Assembly: GCA_034926785.1 (NCBI GenBank)
Contig: JAYFQU010000021.1
Span: forward strand, 30,250 to 94,249
Reading direction: 5' to 3'
Length of the DNA: 64,000 bases
DNA from: UBA7703 sp034926785
Lineage (GTDB): Bacteria > Bacillota > Clostridia > Christensenellales > CAG-138
Every line of letters starts with the position of its first letter. The stretch's first letter is position 1. Made by a program: the position numbers and the translations under genes. The notes below the pieces were generated by a model. It was not told the DNA's origin. It was given only the letters and a program-made list of their open reading frames with translations, and searched no databases. Below are positions 8,530 to 17,360 of the stretch, in pieces.

Positions 8530-10836
8530 TCAGTTGATCTTGACACCCCAGATCTTCATACCGCGCGTACCGAATACAATCATATTTCCATATACGGCGG
8601 GCGAGGCTTCAATATTCTTCTCCGCATCAAAGGTGCTTAGAAGCGTTCCCGTCTTACCGTCGAGCAGGAATACCTTCCCGCCCGTATCACTGCCCTCGCA
8701 CAGGACAATGTAGGCGTTGCCGTTCTCATCGTAGACCGCAACGGGCGAACTCCATGTGTATTTTTCCATGACGTAGGTCCAGCGCACCGCGCCCGTCGCC
8801 TTGTCTAGCGCGAGTAAGACGCCGTCGTCTTTATTCGGCGTTCTGGAGAACGGTATGATCACAAGGTCGGATATGCTCTTCTGACCCAGCAATGCCGTTG
8901 CCTGCACACCGCCGGAAACGTGATCCTTTGTGTTTACATTTTCCCCGTGTTTCCAGACTACTTCTCCGGTTATCGCGTTGATTTTATAGAAGTTCACCGA
9001 TCCTTTCATATCTGCGTCCGCCGTGAAGTGGAGCGACGCGCCGATGTAGATATACGCCGTCCGATTGGCAAAATCGGTTTCAAGCACGGGCGAACCGTTG
9101 GTATCGTCCTGGATATCCTGCGCCCAAACCATCGACATCGTGTTGAGGTTGATGCATTGCAGGAAGCCATCGTTCGTGCCAAGATAGCCGTATTCACCGA
9201 GTGTGGCGATGCTGGTCTCATAGCCGAGCCAGTATTTATTGTCCGGCGTGTTGTTGCTGTTCGGGTAGGTTGATCGCTCGCCAACATACCGCATTTTTAC
9301 AACGTCGCTCGGGTTGACGGAGAGCTGCCCCGTCGTCTCGTCAAACGTGGTGTTGAGCTTAACCGTATAGAGAATGCCGTTTTCGCCGGGATAGATCAGC
9401 GTGTCGGTCTCCGCGTCCACGAGCGGCGCGCTGTCATAGGCGTGCCAATCGCGCAGAGCGAATTCATCGTTCTGCTTGCCAAACTCATACAGCCGCGTGA
9501 AATCGATCAGGGAATAGACCATCGCACGCGATTTCATCTCGTCGGAGGTATACATATCCCCCGAACCGAGATAGAGGATCGGATATCCGCGCGGGTCGAG
9601 CGATCCAGCGCCCTTAAACGGCATTCCGATGTGCAGTTTATCACGCGTCGGTTCGCCGGTATCCAGATCGAGGAAGTAAACGTTGCCATCCATGGTTGCG
9701 AGGATGACCTCGACCAAGTCGGTTTTTTGCTTGGCCCAGTCATACATGTTCATCAATTGCTTGATGTTATCCGGCCACTTTACAATCAGCGGCTGGCCAA
9801 CCCATCCGCTGCCCGTCCATGTATTGGTCGGTTCCCCGCCGATATCGCTGCGCGGCAATTCGCCGGAATCAATCGACCATGCCTTGGAGAGTTTCTTGCT
9901 GCTGACCGCCGCGGTTCCAAACGCAGCATTGTCGCGGTGGTTGTTACCGCGGAACGTGACGATGCCCGTCGCGTTGGAATAGGGCACGTCGGGCAAAAAC
10001 TCAATCGGATCGATCCGCTGATAGCTGTCGACCTTGGTTCCGTTGACCTCGACTGCCGTGGTCAATCCATAGACGCTCGGCTGCGTGCTGTCTACCGCAT
10101 GCGGAATATCATATGGCGGCGTAGGAGACGGCGTCGGCGTCGGGGAGGGCGACGGCGTGGGAGACGGCGTCGGCGTTTTAAAGATCTCGGCAAACAAACC
10201 TGGCTTTTGGCTTGTTTCGGCACTTTGCGGCGCGCTGTTTGAAGCGCTCAGCGCCTTGATGCCGACGATAACGAGCGCGATGGTAACCAGCGTAATGGTC
10301 GCGATGAAAAACAGCCTTGGCTGAACGCGAATACGGCGTTTCTTTTTCCTCTTTTTCTTCGGGGCCGGGCCATATCCGCCGCCGGAGGAGCCATAGCCGC
10401 GGCTGCCGCCGGAGCCGGACGACCCGGAACCGGAATATCCGCTGCGCGAAGAGCCGCCGCTCGCGGAAGATGTTGTTCTGCCCGCGCCGTAAGAGCTCCC
10501 ACCGGAGGGGGTGCGGCTGCTGTAGGAACTTCCGCTGGAGGATGTTCGGCCGCCGTATTCACTCGCGCCGGAAGAGGTGCGGTTGCCGTAGGAGCTGCCG
10601 CTGGCAGGCGCGCGATTGCCGGAGGATACGGTTCGGCCGCGGCCATATTCGTCAGCATCCCCATAACCGCGGCCGGCTGCGCCGCGTTCGCCGGTGGAAG
10701 GCCGGCTCTGTCCTGGGCGATTGGAGGAGGCGTCCCCCTGCTCCGCGCCATAAGAAGAGCCGGAGGAGCCATAGCCGCTCCTTGGCTGATTCTGCCGGCC
10801 GGATTCTGGGGTATATCGGTTTTTATCGTAGTCCAT
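8530..10836 (-). CDS. PQQ-like beta-propeller protein with long Gly/Ser/Tyr/Arg-rich cytoplasmic N-terminus
   Basis: A 768-residue paralogue of the downstream gene: the same basic motif before the membrane segment (KKKRRIRVQPRLFFI), a Pro-Thr-Ser linker (about residues 220-240) and the same propeller repeats (GNVYFLDLDTG, GEVVWKHG, GKVFLLDGKTG). The difference is about 160 residues before the membrane segment, built almost entirely of G, S, Y and R. By topology this tail should be cytoplasmic (positive-inside rule). AGGAGG eight bases before the ATG supports the start. The function is unknown; the tail could self-associate or bind nucleic acid, which is speculation. Confidence 0.85.
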   Translation of the reverse strand: MDYDKNRYTPESGRQNQPRSGYGSSGSSYGAEQGDASSNRPGQSRPSTGERGAAGRGYGDADEYGRGRTVSSGNRAPASGSSYGNRTSSGASEYGGRTSSSGSSYSSRTPSGGSSYGAGRTTSSASGGSSRSGYSGSGSSGSGGSRGYGSSGGGYGPAPKKKRKKKRRIRVQPRLFFIATITLVTIALVIVGIKALSASNSAPQSAETSQKPGLFAEIFKTPTPSPTPSPSPTPTPSPTPPYDIPHAVDSTQPSVYGLTTAVEVNGTKVDSYQRIDPIEFLPDVPYSNATGIVTFRGNNHRDNAAFGTAAVSSKKLSKAWSIDSGELPRSDIGGEPTNTWTGSGWVGQPLIVKWPDNIKQLMNMYDWAKQKTDLVEVILATMDGNVYFLDLDTGEPTRDKLHIGMPFKGAGSLDPRGYPILYLGSGDMYTSDEMKSRAMVYSLIDFTRLYEFGKQNDEFALRDWHAYDSAPLVDAETDTLIYPGENGILYTVKLNTTFDETTGQLSVNPSDVVKMRYVGERSTYPNSNNTPDNKYWLGYETSIATLGEYGYLGTNDGFLQCINLNTMSMVWAQDIQDDTNGSPVLETDFANRTAYIYIGASLHFTADADMKGSVNFYKINAITGEVVWKHGENVNTKDHVSGGVQATALLGQKSISDLVIIPFSRTPNKDDGVLLALDKATGAVRWTYVMEKYTWSSPVAVYDENGNAYIVLCEGSDTGGKVFLLDGKTGTLLSTFDAEKNIEASPAVYGNMIVFGTRGMKIWGVKIN

Positions 10837-11048
10837 GTCTGCTGCCTCCTAATAAACAAGGGCGATCCAACGCCCTCGGGAGCGCTGATATCGGAACCAT
10901 TATAGCACCCCTATATGGGTATTTTGTTGTTATATTGTAAACAGTTCACCCTTTTGACACAAAATACAGCGATATCCGATACCGCCAAAACCACTTTTTT
11001 TGATGTCTTTCGAAGGACTTTTTGCCACAGCCCATCTGGTTGGGAGCG

Positions 11049-11078
11049 AAAAAAAGGATACCGCAGGGCACGGTATCC
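11049..11078 (-). terminator. Terminator of the DUF1002 gene
   Basis: An 8-bp stem GGATACCG/CGGTATCC with a 7-nt loop is followed on the minus strand by seven T residues, a classic intrinsic terminator 33 nt after the DUF1002 stop codon. Confidence 0.85.
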
Positions 11079-11110
11079 TCCCTCTTGCGCCACTTCGGCG
11101 CAATAACACC

Positions 11111-11989
11111 TTACTCGGTTTGGGATCCAAACACGCCGGAGAAAAAGCTGCCAACGGAGGAAAAGAATCCTTTCACATCGTTGAACACCTTGCTCGTCAC
11201 CTCGCCGACCTTGTTCGCCGTCTGCGCGGCTTTTGCGATGCCGACGAGCTGATCCTGCAACTGACCCGCATCCAGCCCTTCCAGTTTGCGAACCAGCGAG
11301 AGAACCTGCTCAATCTGCGCATTGGTCAGGGCAACGTTATACATCTGCGCGAGATTCTTGATCTCCGCGCGGACCTCGTCGTCCGTCATCCCCTGCGTTT
11401 TGTCAAGCATGCTCTTAAGTTCGTTGATCATCTGCGTCGCGTCGTCGCTGCCGATGTACTCCGCGAGTTCGCCGGTAACGACGAGCTCTTCCGCGCCCGC
11501 CGCCTTGGCGAGACTGGAGAGCGAGTTGCCCGTGATGTCTTCGTATGCTTTATAGGCCCCTGTCAGCGCGCCCGTGCCGGAAACGGGGAACGGAGCGCTC
11601 ACAATCACCTGCGCGTCCGCAATGCCAGCGGTTGCGAGGGCGTTTTTATACATATCCTCCGTGCAGTAGTTGATGTTATGAATCTCAATGCTGAGTCCCG
11701 AACCTTCGGGAAGCGTCTTGATATAGATGCAGGAGAGCGCAACGCTGCCGATCTTCCCGTCCGGCACAAGCCCTTCCAGATAGCTGCGTTCCTCATCGTT
11801 CGTAACGGAGAGTTCGGTCACGCTGCCCTCTTCGATACCAAAATCCGAATAGACCGCCTCACGCTGCCGGTCGGTCAAGTCCGCGCCCATTGTGACGCGC
11901 TCCTGTCCATCTTCGTCTGCAAGCGCTGCCGGTATAAAAAGCGAAAAGCTCACCGCAAGGGCAAGCGCTGCCGCAACAAGTTTTTTCAT
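11111..11989 (-). CDS. DUF1002 domain secreted protein
   Basis: A 292-residue protein with a cleavable-looking signal peptide (MKKLVAAALALAVSFSLFIP, then AALA-DE). The body matches DUF1002: GADLTDRQREAVYSDFGI near the start and a helix-rich C-terminal half with a YNVALTNAQIEQV segment. These proteins are exported in Bacillota and their function is unknown. GGAGGG seven bases before the ATG fixes the start. It has its own promoter and terminator, so it appears monocistronic. Confidence 0.85.
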   Translation of the reverse strand: MKKLVAAALALAVSFSLFIPAALADEDGQERVTMGADLTDRQREAVYSDFGIEEGSVTELSVTNDEERSYLEGLVPDGKIGSVALSCIYIKTLPEGSGLSIEIHNINYCTEDMYKNALATAGIADAQVIVSAPFPVSGTGALTGAYKAYEDITGNSLSSLAKAAGAEELVVTGELAEYIGSDDATQMINELKSMLDKTQGMTDDEVRAEIKNLAQMYNVALTNAQIEQVLSLVRKLEGLDAGQLQDQLVGIAKAAQTANKVGEVTSKVFNDVKGFFSSVGSFFSGVFGSQTE

Positions 11990-12016
11990 GGGTATCCCTC
12001 CTTATGTAACGCGCAA

Positions 12017-12045
12017 AGTATAGCACACCCATTTGTGTGCGTCGA
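12017..12045 (-). promoter_or_regulatory. Promoter for the DUF1002 gene
   Basis: On the minus strand, TATACT preceded by TGC (extended -10) lies 17 nt after TCGACG, a weak -35. It sits in a 320-bp divergent intergenic region that otherwise holds no gene. Confidence 0.5.
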
Positions 12046-12217
12046 TGGATTCTCGGCAATCTTTTCGCGTTCGTCATGTTTTTTTCTATTTTTTTCACAA
12101 ATGGACGTGCTGCGTTATTGATTAACAATCATTTCTAGTTTTGTTGTCTATCTTACTGTCGCACCTTGCAATCCCGGCTCATAAGAAAAATATATTGTAC
12201 AAATTTCAAATATGCTC

Positions 12218-12247
12218 TTGTGCTTCACCGTGCTAAAGTGTTATAGT
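12218..12247 (+). promoter_or_regulatory. Promoter for the amino-acid ABC transporter
   Basis: TTGTGC, an 18-nt spacer and TATAGT precede the binding-protein gene by about 63 nt. Confidence 0.5.
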
Positions 12248-12310
12248 GCTAAATGTTGAATGAATTCGACCAAATATTCGATCCGGCTCGGATCGCAGGA
12301 GGATGAACCC

Positions 12311-13111
12311 ATGAAAAGAACCTTTGCCCTAATCGTGATGGTCATGATGCTTGTGTTGAGCACTGCCTGCGCGGCTCCCGCCGCCCCCGCCGCATCCGGC
12401 AATGATGACTGGAGCTATATCCAGTCCAAGGGAACGCTGGTCATCGGATATACCGAGTATGCGCCGATGAACTATACCGAGAATGGAACGCTTGTCGGCT
12501 TTGATACCGAGTTTGCCGAAGCGGTCTGCGCAAAGCTCAATCTCAAGCCGGAGTTTGTCGAGATCGACTGGGACACCAAAGAGCTTGAACTCGCCGGCAA
12601 AAAGATTGACTGCATCTGGAACGGCTTAACGGTTACAGAGGAACGCAAAGCGAATATGGATTTCACCGTTTCTTATCTGAAAAATCAGCAGGTGGTCGTC
12701 ATCCGTACAGCGGACGCTGAGAAGTATCCCGACGCCGCGAGCTTAGCGGGCGCGGTAGTCGTCGCCGAGGCGGGCAGCGCGGGTGCCGCCGCCATCGCGG
12801 CCAATCTGCCCGACTCCGAGTTCATCGAGGTTCAGGCGCAGAGCGACGCCCTGCTGGAGGTGAAAACCGGCAAGGCCGCGGCAGCCGTCATCGACCTGAC
12901 CATGGCAAAGGCAATGACCGGCGAAAGCACGGATTACAGCGACCTTTCCATAGCGCCCATCGACATGATGGATGAGGAATATGCCATTGGGTTCCGCGTT
13001 GGCAGCAGCGCGAAAGCGAAGGTGGATGAAGCGATCGCCGCTTTGACGGCGGACGGAACCATCGCCGCGATCGCGAAAAAATATGACCTGACCGATCTTC
13101 TGATTCAATAA
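12311..13111 (+). CDS. Amino-acid ABC transporter substrate-binding lipoprotein (SBP family 3)
   Basis: A 266-residue lipoprotein: signal peptide with lipobox LSTAC (acylated Cys20), then a polar amino-acid binding fold with the family segments GTLVIGYTEYAPMNY, LVGFDTEFAEAVCAKL and IWNGLTVTEER. It captures an amino acid outside the membrane and passes it to the permease encoded next. AGGAGG eight bases upstream decides the start at 12311 over a longer frame. Ligand specificity (for example cystine, glutamine or arginine) cannot be assigned by eye. Confidence 0.92.
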   Translation: MKRTFALIVMVMMLVLSTACAAPAAPAASGNDDWSYIQSKGTLVIGYTEYAPMNYTENGTLVGFDTEFAEAVCAKLNLKPEFVEIDWDTKELELAGKKIDCIWNGLTVTEERKANMDFTVSYLKNQQVVVIRTADAEKYPDAASLAGAVVVAEAGSAGAAAIAANLPDSEFIEVQAQSDALLEVKTGKAAAAVIDLTMAKAMTGESTDYSDLSIAPIDMMDEEYAIGFRVGSSAKAKVDEAIAALTADGTIAAIAKKYDLTDLLIQ

Positions 13112-13190
13112 TCGGCTTTGGAACACTTTCGTTGATATAGATTTCCTGTTTCACAGCGAATACTCTTTCCATCATAGCGCGAAATGCGAT

Positions 13191-13229
13191 AGAATGATTG
13201 CGGGAGGGATCCCTTCCCGCAATCATTCT
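13191..13229 (+). terminator. Long hairpin between binding protein and permease genes
   Basis: A 15-bp perfect stem (AGAATGATTGCGGGA and complement), extended by GGG/CCC around a small loop, is followed by TATTCTTC. It probably stabilises the 3' end of the binding-protein mRNA or ends most transcripts, giving more binding protein than permease, as is common in such operons. Confidence 0.6.
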
Positions 13230-13293
13230 ATTCTTCTGCAGAATCTACGATCCGAATTGTTTGTTTATCTTTTTTTAAGGGGATTCCCGCCGC

Positions 13294-13944
13294 ATGACGA
13301 CATTTGTAACAGTCTCGCTCAAGCTCCTGGAGGGCTTCGGCACAACGTTTTTCATCTTCGCGATCACGCTGCTTCTGGCAATCCCGCTAGGACTGCCGAT
13401 TGCGCTGTGCTCCATGAGTCGTTTTCAGCCTCTGCGCCTGCTCTCGCGCGGATTTGTCTGGATCATTCGCGGCACGCCGCTGATGCTGCAGGTCATCATC
13501 GTGTTCTACGGGCCGGATCTCATTGGCATGTCCGCGTCCCTGCCGCGCATGAGCGCGGTGGTCGTCGCGTTTGTCATCAACTATGCCGCTTATTTTTCGG
13601 AGATCTATCGCGGCGGCATCGAAGGCGTTCCGCGCGGCCAATTTGAGGCGGGCCAAGTGCTTGGTCTAAAAAAGGGCCAGATTTTTTATCGCATCGCCCT
13701 GCCGCAGGTGATCAAGCGAATTTTAGCCCCCATGAGCAACGAGGTCATCACGTTGGTCAAGGATACCTCCCTTGCCCGCATCATCGCGGTTCGCGAACTG
13801 ATCATGGAAGCCTCCGCCTTCATCAAAACACAGGCGCTGCTCTGGCCGCTGTTTTATTCCGGCGCGTTTTATCTCATCTTCTGCGGCGCATTGACGCTTC
13901 TGTTCCATGCGCTGGAAAAAAAGCTCGACTATATTAAGGTGTAA
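13294..13944 (+). CDS. Amino-acid ABC transporter permease
   Basis: A 216-residue inner-membrane protein of the HisM/GlnP type. About five membrane segments are visible, along with the family motif RGTPLMLQ (residues 51-58) and the EAA loop, read here as AGQVLGLKKGQIFYRIALPQ, which docks onto the ATPase. It starts 182 nt after the binding-protein gene and ends 4 nt before the ATPase gene, so the three genes form one import system. AAGGGG lies about 11 bases before the ATG. Confidence 0.92.
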   Translation: MTTFVTVSLKLLEGFGTTFFIFAITLLLAIPLGLPIALCSMSRFQPLRLLSRGFVWIIRGTPLMLQVIIVFYGPDLIGMSASLPRMSAVVVAFVINYAAYFSEIYRGGIEGVPRGQFEAGQVLGLKKGQIFYRIALPQVIKRILAPMSNEVITLVKDTSLARIIAVRELIMEASAFIKTQALLWPLFYSGAFYLIFCGALTLLFHALEKKLDYIKV

Positions 13945-13948
13945 GAAC

Positions 13949-14728
13949 ATGCAGCATATTTTAGATGTACAGCATTTGGCAAAACGATTCGGCAGCGCGG
14001 AAGTTCTGAGCGACATCAATTTTTCATTGGCGCCGGGCGAGGTGGTCTCCATCATCGGTTCCTCCGGCAGTGGGAAAACGACCTTGCTTCGCTGCCTCAA
14101 TTTTTTAGAACAGCCGGACGCCGGACGGATTCTTGTCAATGGCGAAACGCTGTTTGACGCGGACGACCCGGCAACCAAGCAGGAGAAAAACCTCCGCCAT
14201 AAGCGGTTGCACTTCGGCCTCGTGTTTCAATCGTTCCATCTTTTCCCGCAGTATACGGCAAAACGAAATATCACGCTCGCCATGGAACTGCATGCACGGG
14301 AACGGAAGGACTATCGCGCCAATAAACGCGAAATATTGCGGGAGATCAGCAAGCGTGCGGAAGAATTGCTTTTCGAAGTAAACCTGAGCGACAAGGCGAA
14401 TCATTATCCCTATCAGCTTTCCGGCGGACAGCAGCAGCGCATCGCCATCGCGCGGGCGCTTGCGCTCAACCCTGAAATCCTCTGTTTCGATGAGCCGACC
14501 AGCGCGCTGGATCCGGAGCTCTCCGCCGAGGTGCTCGCAACCATTCGCCGCCTCGCGGAGCTTGGGCGCACCATGATCCTCGTCACGCATGAGATGAGCT
14601 TTGCGCGGCAGGTTTCCAGTCGCGTTCTTTTTATGGCGGACGGAAATATCCTGGAGGAAGGTACGCCGGAGGAGCTCTTTGGCAACCCGGGGACCGCAAG
14701 ACTGCAGAGCTTTTTGGCGAATTCTTAA
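13949..14728 (+). CDS. Amino-acid ABC transporter ATP-binding protein
   Basis: A 259-residue ATPase of the GlnQ/HisP type that energises the preceding permease. Visible motifs are Walker A GSSGSGKTT, Q-loop FQSFHLFP, signature LSGGQQQR, Walker B ILCFDEPTSALDPE and the switch histidine in VTHEM. The chosen ATG has AAGGTG eight bases upstream and lies 4 nt after the permease stop; a longer frame would start inside the permease. Length is normal for the family. Confidence 0.95.
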   Translation: MQHILDVQHLAKRFGSAEVLSDINFSLAPGEVVSIIGSSGSGKTTLLRCLNFLEQPDAGRILVNGETLFDADDPATKQEKNLRHKRLHFGLVFQSFHLFPQYTAKRNITLAMELHARERKDYRANKREILREISKRAEELLFEVNLSDKANHYPYQLSGGQQQRIAIARALALNPEILCFDEPTSALDPELSAEVLATIRRLAELGRTMILVTHEMSFARQVSSRVLFMADGNILEEGTPEELFGNPGTARLQSFLANS

Positions 14729-14754
14729 TTTCCTGCCCGGAAAGGGGTACTTCT

Positions 14755-15198
14755 ATGTCAGCTGATTGGCCCGCCGCCGGTTCTGGCCAACCGGAAAGCG
14801 TGTTGGATGCAGGCCCGTTTTATCATGGCACCAAGGCCGATTTGACTCCGGGTGATCTTCTGGAGGTGGGCTTTGTCTCCAACTACAGCGATAAAAAGGC
14901 TGCCTTCCTCTACATGACTGCAACCGTGGATGCTGCGATTTGGGGCGCGGAGCTGGCGAAAGGCAGCGGGCGAGGCCGCATCTATATCGTAGAACCCACA
15001 GGAGCATTTGAAAACGACCCCAATTTGACCGATCAACGGTTCCCCGGCAACCCCACCCGGTCCTATCGCACCAGAGATCCGCTTCACGTTGTCGGAGAAC
15101 TGGCCGGCTGGTCGGGACATGCGCCGGAGGCGCTGCAAGCAATGCTGGATCAATTGGCGGAGTTAAAGCGCCTTGGCATCGAAGCCATCAATGAGTGA
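14755..15198 (+). CDS. arr: Rifampin ADP-ribosyltransferase Arr
   Basis: A 147-residue enzyme that inactivates rifamycins by transferring ADP-ribose from NAD+ to the drug. Family hallmarks are PFYHGTKADLTPGDLL (catalytic H24), the tyrosine in LYMTA (Y53), the ENDPN aspartate (D88) and the near-universal block RFPGNPTRSYRTRDPL. The protein is full length compared with Arr enzymes (about 140 residues). AAAGGGG precedes the ATG. It lies 26 nt after the amino-acid transporter and before two acetyltransferase genes. Whether it confers resistance depends on expression and is not known from sequence. Confidence 0.93.
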   Translation: MSADWPAAGSGQPESVLDAGPFYHGTKADLTPGDLLEVGFVSNYSDKKAAFLYMTATVDAAIWGAELAKGSGRGRIYIVEPTGAFENDPNLTDQRFPGNPTRSYRTRDPLHVVGELAGWSGHAPEALQAMLDQLAELKRLGIEAINE

Positions 15199-15241
15199 AG
15201 GTTTGCTCTTGCCGCCCGTTGATCGCATCACGAGGTGATTC

Positions 15242-15790
15242 ATGGATCAGCCAATTTCAATTGAGACCCGGAGGCTGCTGTTAAGGCCGCTCTTCTTGGC
15301 GGATGCGGAGGAATTTTTTGCCTATCGTTCCCTGCCGGAGGTCGGCCTGTTTCAGTCCTGGCAGCCGGAAACGATAGAAGAAGTGCAGGCGTTCCTCACC
15401 AAGAGCGAGTCCGCCGCGCCCGATACGCCGGATTCATGGTATCAACTCGCGATCTGCCTGCCGGATGGGCGGCTGATTGGCGACATCGGCATCCATACGC
15501 TGGATCATGATCAGCTGGAGCTTGGATATACCCTCTCCCCCTCGTTCCAGGGGATGGGATATGCGACAGAGGCCGTCCACGCCATCATCCGGGAGGCGTT
15601 TACGGTTTGGAACACGCATCGGATCGCCGCGTCTGTCGACCCGGACAATCGCGCGTCCATTCGTCTGCTGGAACGTCTCGGCTTTCGCAGGGAAGCGCAT
15701 CTGATCAAAAGTTATTGGACGGGAGATCGATGGGCGGACGACTGCATCTATGCCATGTTGCGGGAGGAATACCGCAATCTTGACAGGTAG
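15242..15790 (+). CDS. GNAT acetyltransferase, RimJ/RimL type
   Basis: A 182-residue N-acetyltransferase of the RimJ/RimL subgroup: TRRLLLRPLFLADAEEFFAY at the N-terminus, LGYTLSPSFQGMGYATEAV as the acetyl-CoA pyrophosphate-binding motif, and NRASIRLLERLGFRRE near the C-terminus. Such proteins acetylate N-terminal or side-chain amines; the substrate is unknown. GAGGTGA lies just before the ATG. It sits 43 nt after arr and 36 nt before another GNAT gene. Confidence 0.92.
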   Translation: MDQPISIETRRLLLRPLFLADAEEFFAYRSLPEVGLFQSWQPETIEEVQAFLTKSESAAPDTPDSWYQLAICLPDGRLIGDIGIHTLDHDQLELGYTLSPSFQGMGYATEAVHAIIREAFTVWNTHRIAASVDPDNRASIRLLERLGFRREAHLIKSYWTGDRWADDCIYAMLREEYRNLDR

Positions 15791-15826
15791 CGCACTGTGG
15801 ACATTTCGGATTCGCGAGGAAATCGC

Positions 15827-16330
15827 ATGCGGGTTGAATTGATCGAAGCGTATCAGCATATTTTGGATGTGTCGGCATTGTTTGAGGAATATGCCGCCTC
15901 GATTGACGTCGATCTGAACTATCAAAACTTTTCCGGGGAGTTGTCCGGCCTGCCTGGAAAATATGCTAAGCCGGATGGCGGGCTTTATCTTGCGCTTGTG
16001 GACGACTTTCCTGCCGGGTGTGCGGCCATGCGCCGGCTGGATTCCACGCGTGCGGAGATGAAGCGATTGTTCGTACGCCCGGATTATCGAAACCTCCATC
16101 TTGGCCGCATGCTTGCGGAGCGAATCATTCAGGACGCTGCCGCCGCAGAATATCGCTTTCTTGTCCTCGATACGCTTTCTACGATGGATCGTGCAAAGTC
16201 GCTCTATCGCGCGCTGGGATTTGTAGAAATTGCGCCGTATTATAGCAGCCCGGTCGCGGAAACCACGTTTCTATCCCTTTCGCTCGATCCCTGTAGAATG
16301 ATCCGCGCGTCTGGCGCTAACGGTGCTTGA
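15827..16330 (+). CDS. GNAT acetyltransferase
   Basis: A 167-residue GNAT protein with motif A read as MKRLFVRPDYRNLHLGRMLAE (residues about 80-100) and the typical C-terminal MDRAKSLYRALGFVEIAPYY. The upstream GTG at 15797 would add ten residues, but GAGGA about seven bases before the ATG at 15827 supports the shorter form. The substrate is unknown; small proteins of this type often modify amines or antibiotics. Confidence 0.88.
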   Translation: MRVELIEAYQHILDVSALFEEYAASIDVDLNYQNFSGELSGLPGKYAKPDGGLYLALVDDFPAGCAAMRRLDSTRAEMKRLFVRPDYRNLHLGRMLAERIIQDAAAAEYRFLVLDTLSTMDRAKSLYRALGFVEIAPYYSSPVAETTFLSLSLDPCRMIRASGANGA

Positions 16331-16444
16331 CCCGGCCATTTTTGCTTTGGGTCGCGATCGTCTGTTTGGCGGCACAGGCATGCGGCAGCTATCCCACGCT
16401 ACGCAAATTCTATCCACTCAAAAACAACCAAGGAGGATTTCATC

Positions 16445-17326
16445 ATGCAGCAGATCATCCCGCATCTATGGTACGATACCGGAGCGGCGGAAGCCGCGAA
16501 CCTCTACGTTTCGTTGTTTGAAAACTCCCGCATTCTGCAGGTAACAACCCTGCATGGCACGCCGTCGGGCGATGTGGACACCGTCGATTTTGAACTGGCC
16601 GGCGTACGCTTTGCCGCCATCAGCGCAGGGCCATACTTCGCGCTCAACTCCGCCATCTCGCTGATGGTCACCTGCCGCAGCGTAGAGGAGGTTGACCGGC
16701 TCTATGCCGCATTGTCTGAAGGAGCTACGGAACTCATGCCGCTTGGAGAATACCCCTTCAGCAAACGTTATGCCTGGCTGGCGGATCGCTTTGGCCTAAA
16801 CTGGCAGTTCACCTATTTTGAGACCGACGAAATTGCGCAAAAAATCCGTCCGAATCTGCTCTTTGCAAACGAAGTTTGCGGCAAGGCGGGCGAAGCGTTT
16901 ACGTTTTATGCGTCGGTCTTTCCCGGGTCGGTGCCCGGCTATGTCAATCACTATCTGCCAGGCGAAGCAAGAAATGACTGCGCAAAGATCAACTATTCGG
17001 AGCTAACCCTGCTCGGGCATCAGTTCGTTGCGATGGATCACGGCTTGGGCGAGGGCGACCCTTTTAACGAGGCGTTCTCCTTTATGGTGCTCTGCAAGAA
17101 TCAGCAGGAGATTGACTATTACTGGGAAAAGCTCTCTTTCGTGCCGGAAGCGGAGCAATGCGGCTGGCTCAAAGATCCGTTTGGCCTCTCTTGGCAGATT
17201 GTCCCGGAGAACATGGGGAATCAGCTCGCCGCCGCAACGCCGGAACAGCGAGCGCGTATGACCGAAGCCTTCCTCTCCATGAAAAAGCTCGATATCGCTG
17301 CGCTGGAACAGGCGCGCTTGGGATGA
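16445..17326 (+). CDS. PhnB-like VOC superfamily protein, two domains
   Basis: A 293-residue cytoplasmic protein with two PhnB-type vicinal-oxygen-chelate domains (about residues 1-130 and 135-265). Each begins with a PHLWYDTGAAEAA- or PNLLFAN-type strand and ends with a DRFGLNWQF or DPFGLSWQIVP segment. The catalytic activity of this group is unknown; some members act in resistance to small molecules. AAGGAGG precedes the ATG at the optimal distance. The 114 nt before it hold no other gene. Confidence 0.85.
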   Translation: MQQIIPHLWYDTGAAEAANLYVSLFENSRILQVTTLHGTPSGDVDTVDFELAGVRFAAISAGPYFALNSAISLMVTCRSVEEVDRLYAALSEGATELMPLGEYPFSKRYAWLADRFGLNWQFTYFETDEIAQKIRPNLLFANEVCGKAGEAFTFYASVFPGSVPGYVNHYLPGEARNDCAKINYSELTLLGHQFVAMDHGLGEGDPFNEAFSFMVLCKNQQEIDYYWEKLSFVPEAEQCGWLKDPFGLSWQIVPENMGNQLAAATPEQRARMTEAFLSMKKLDIAALEQARLG

Positions 17327-17360
17327 TCCTAGGCGAGTCGCAAAAGAAGCGCGGAGGATA

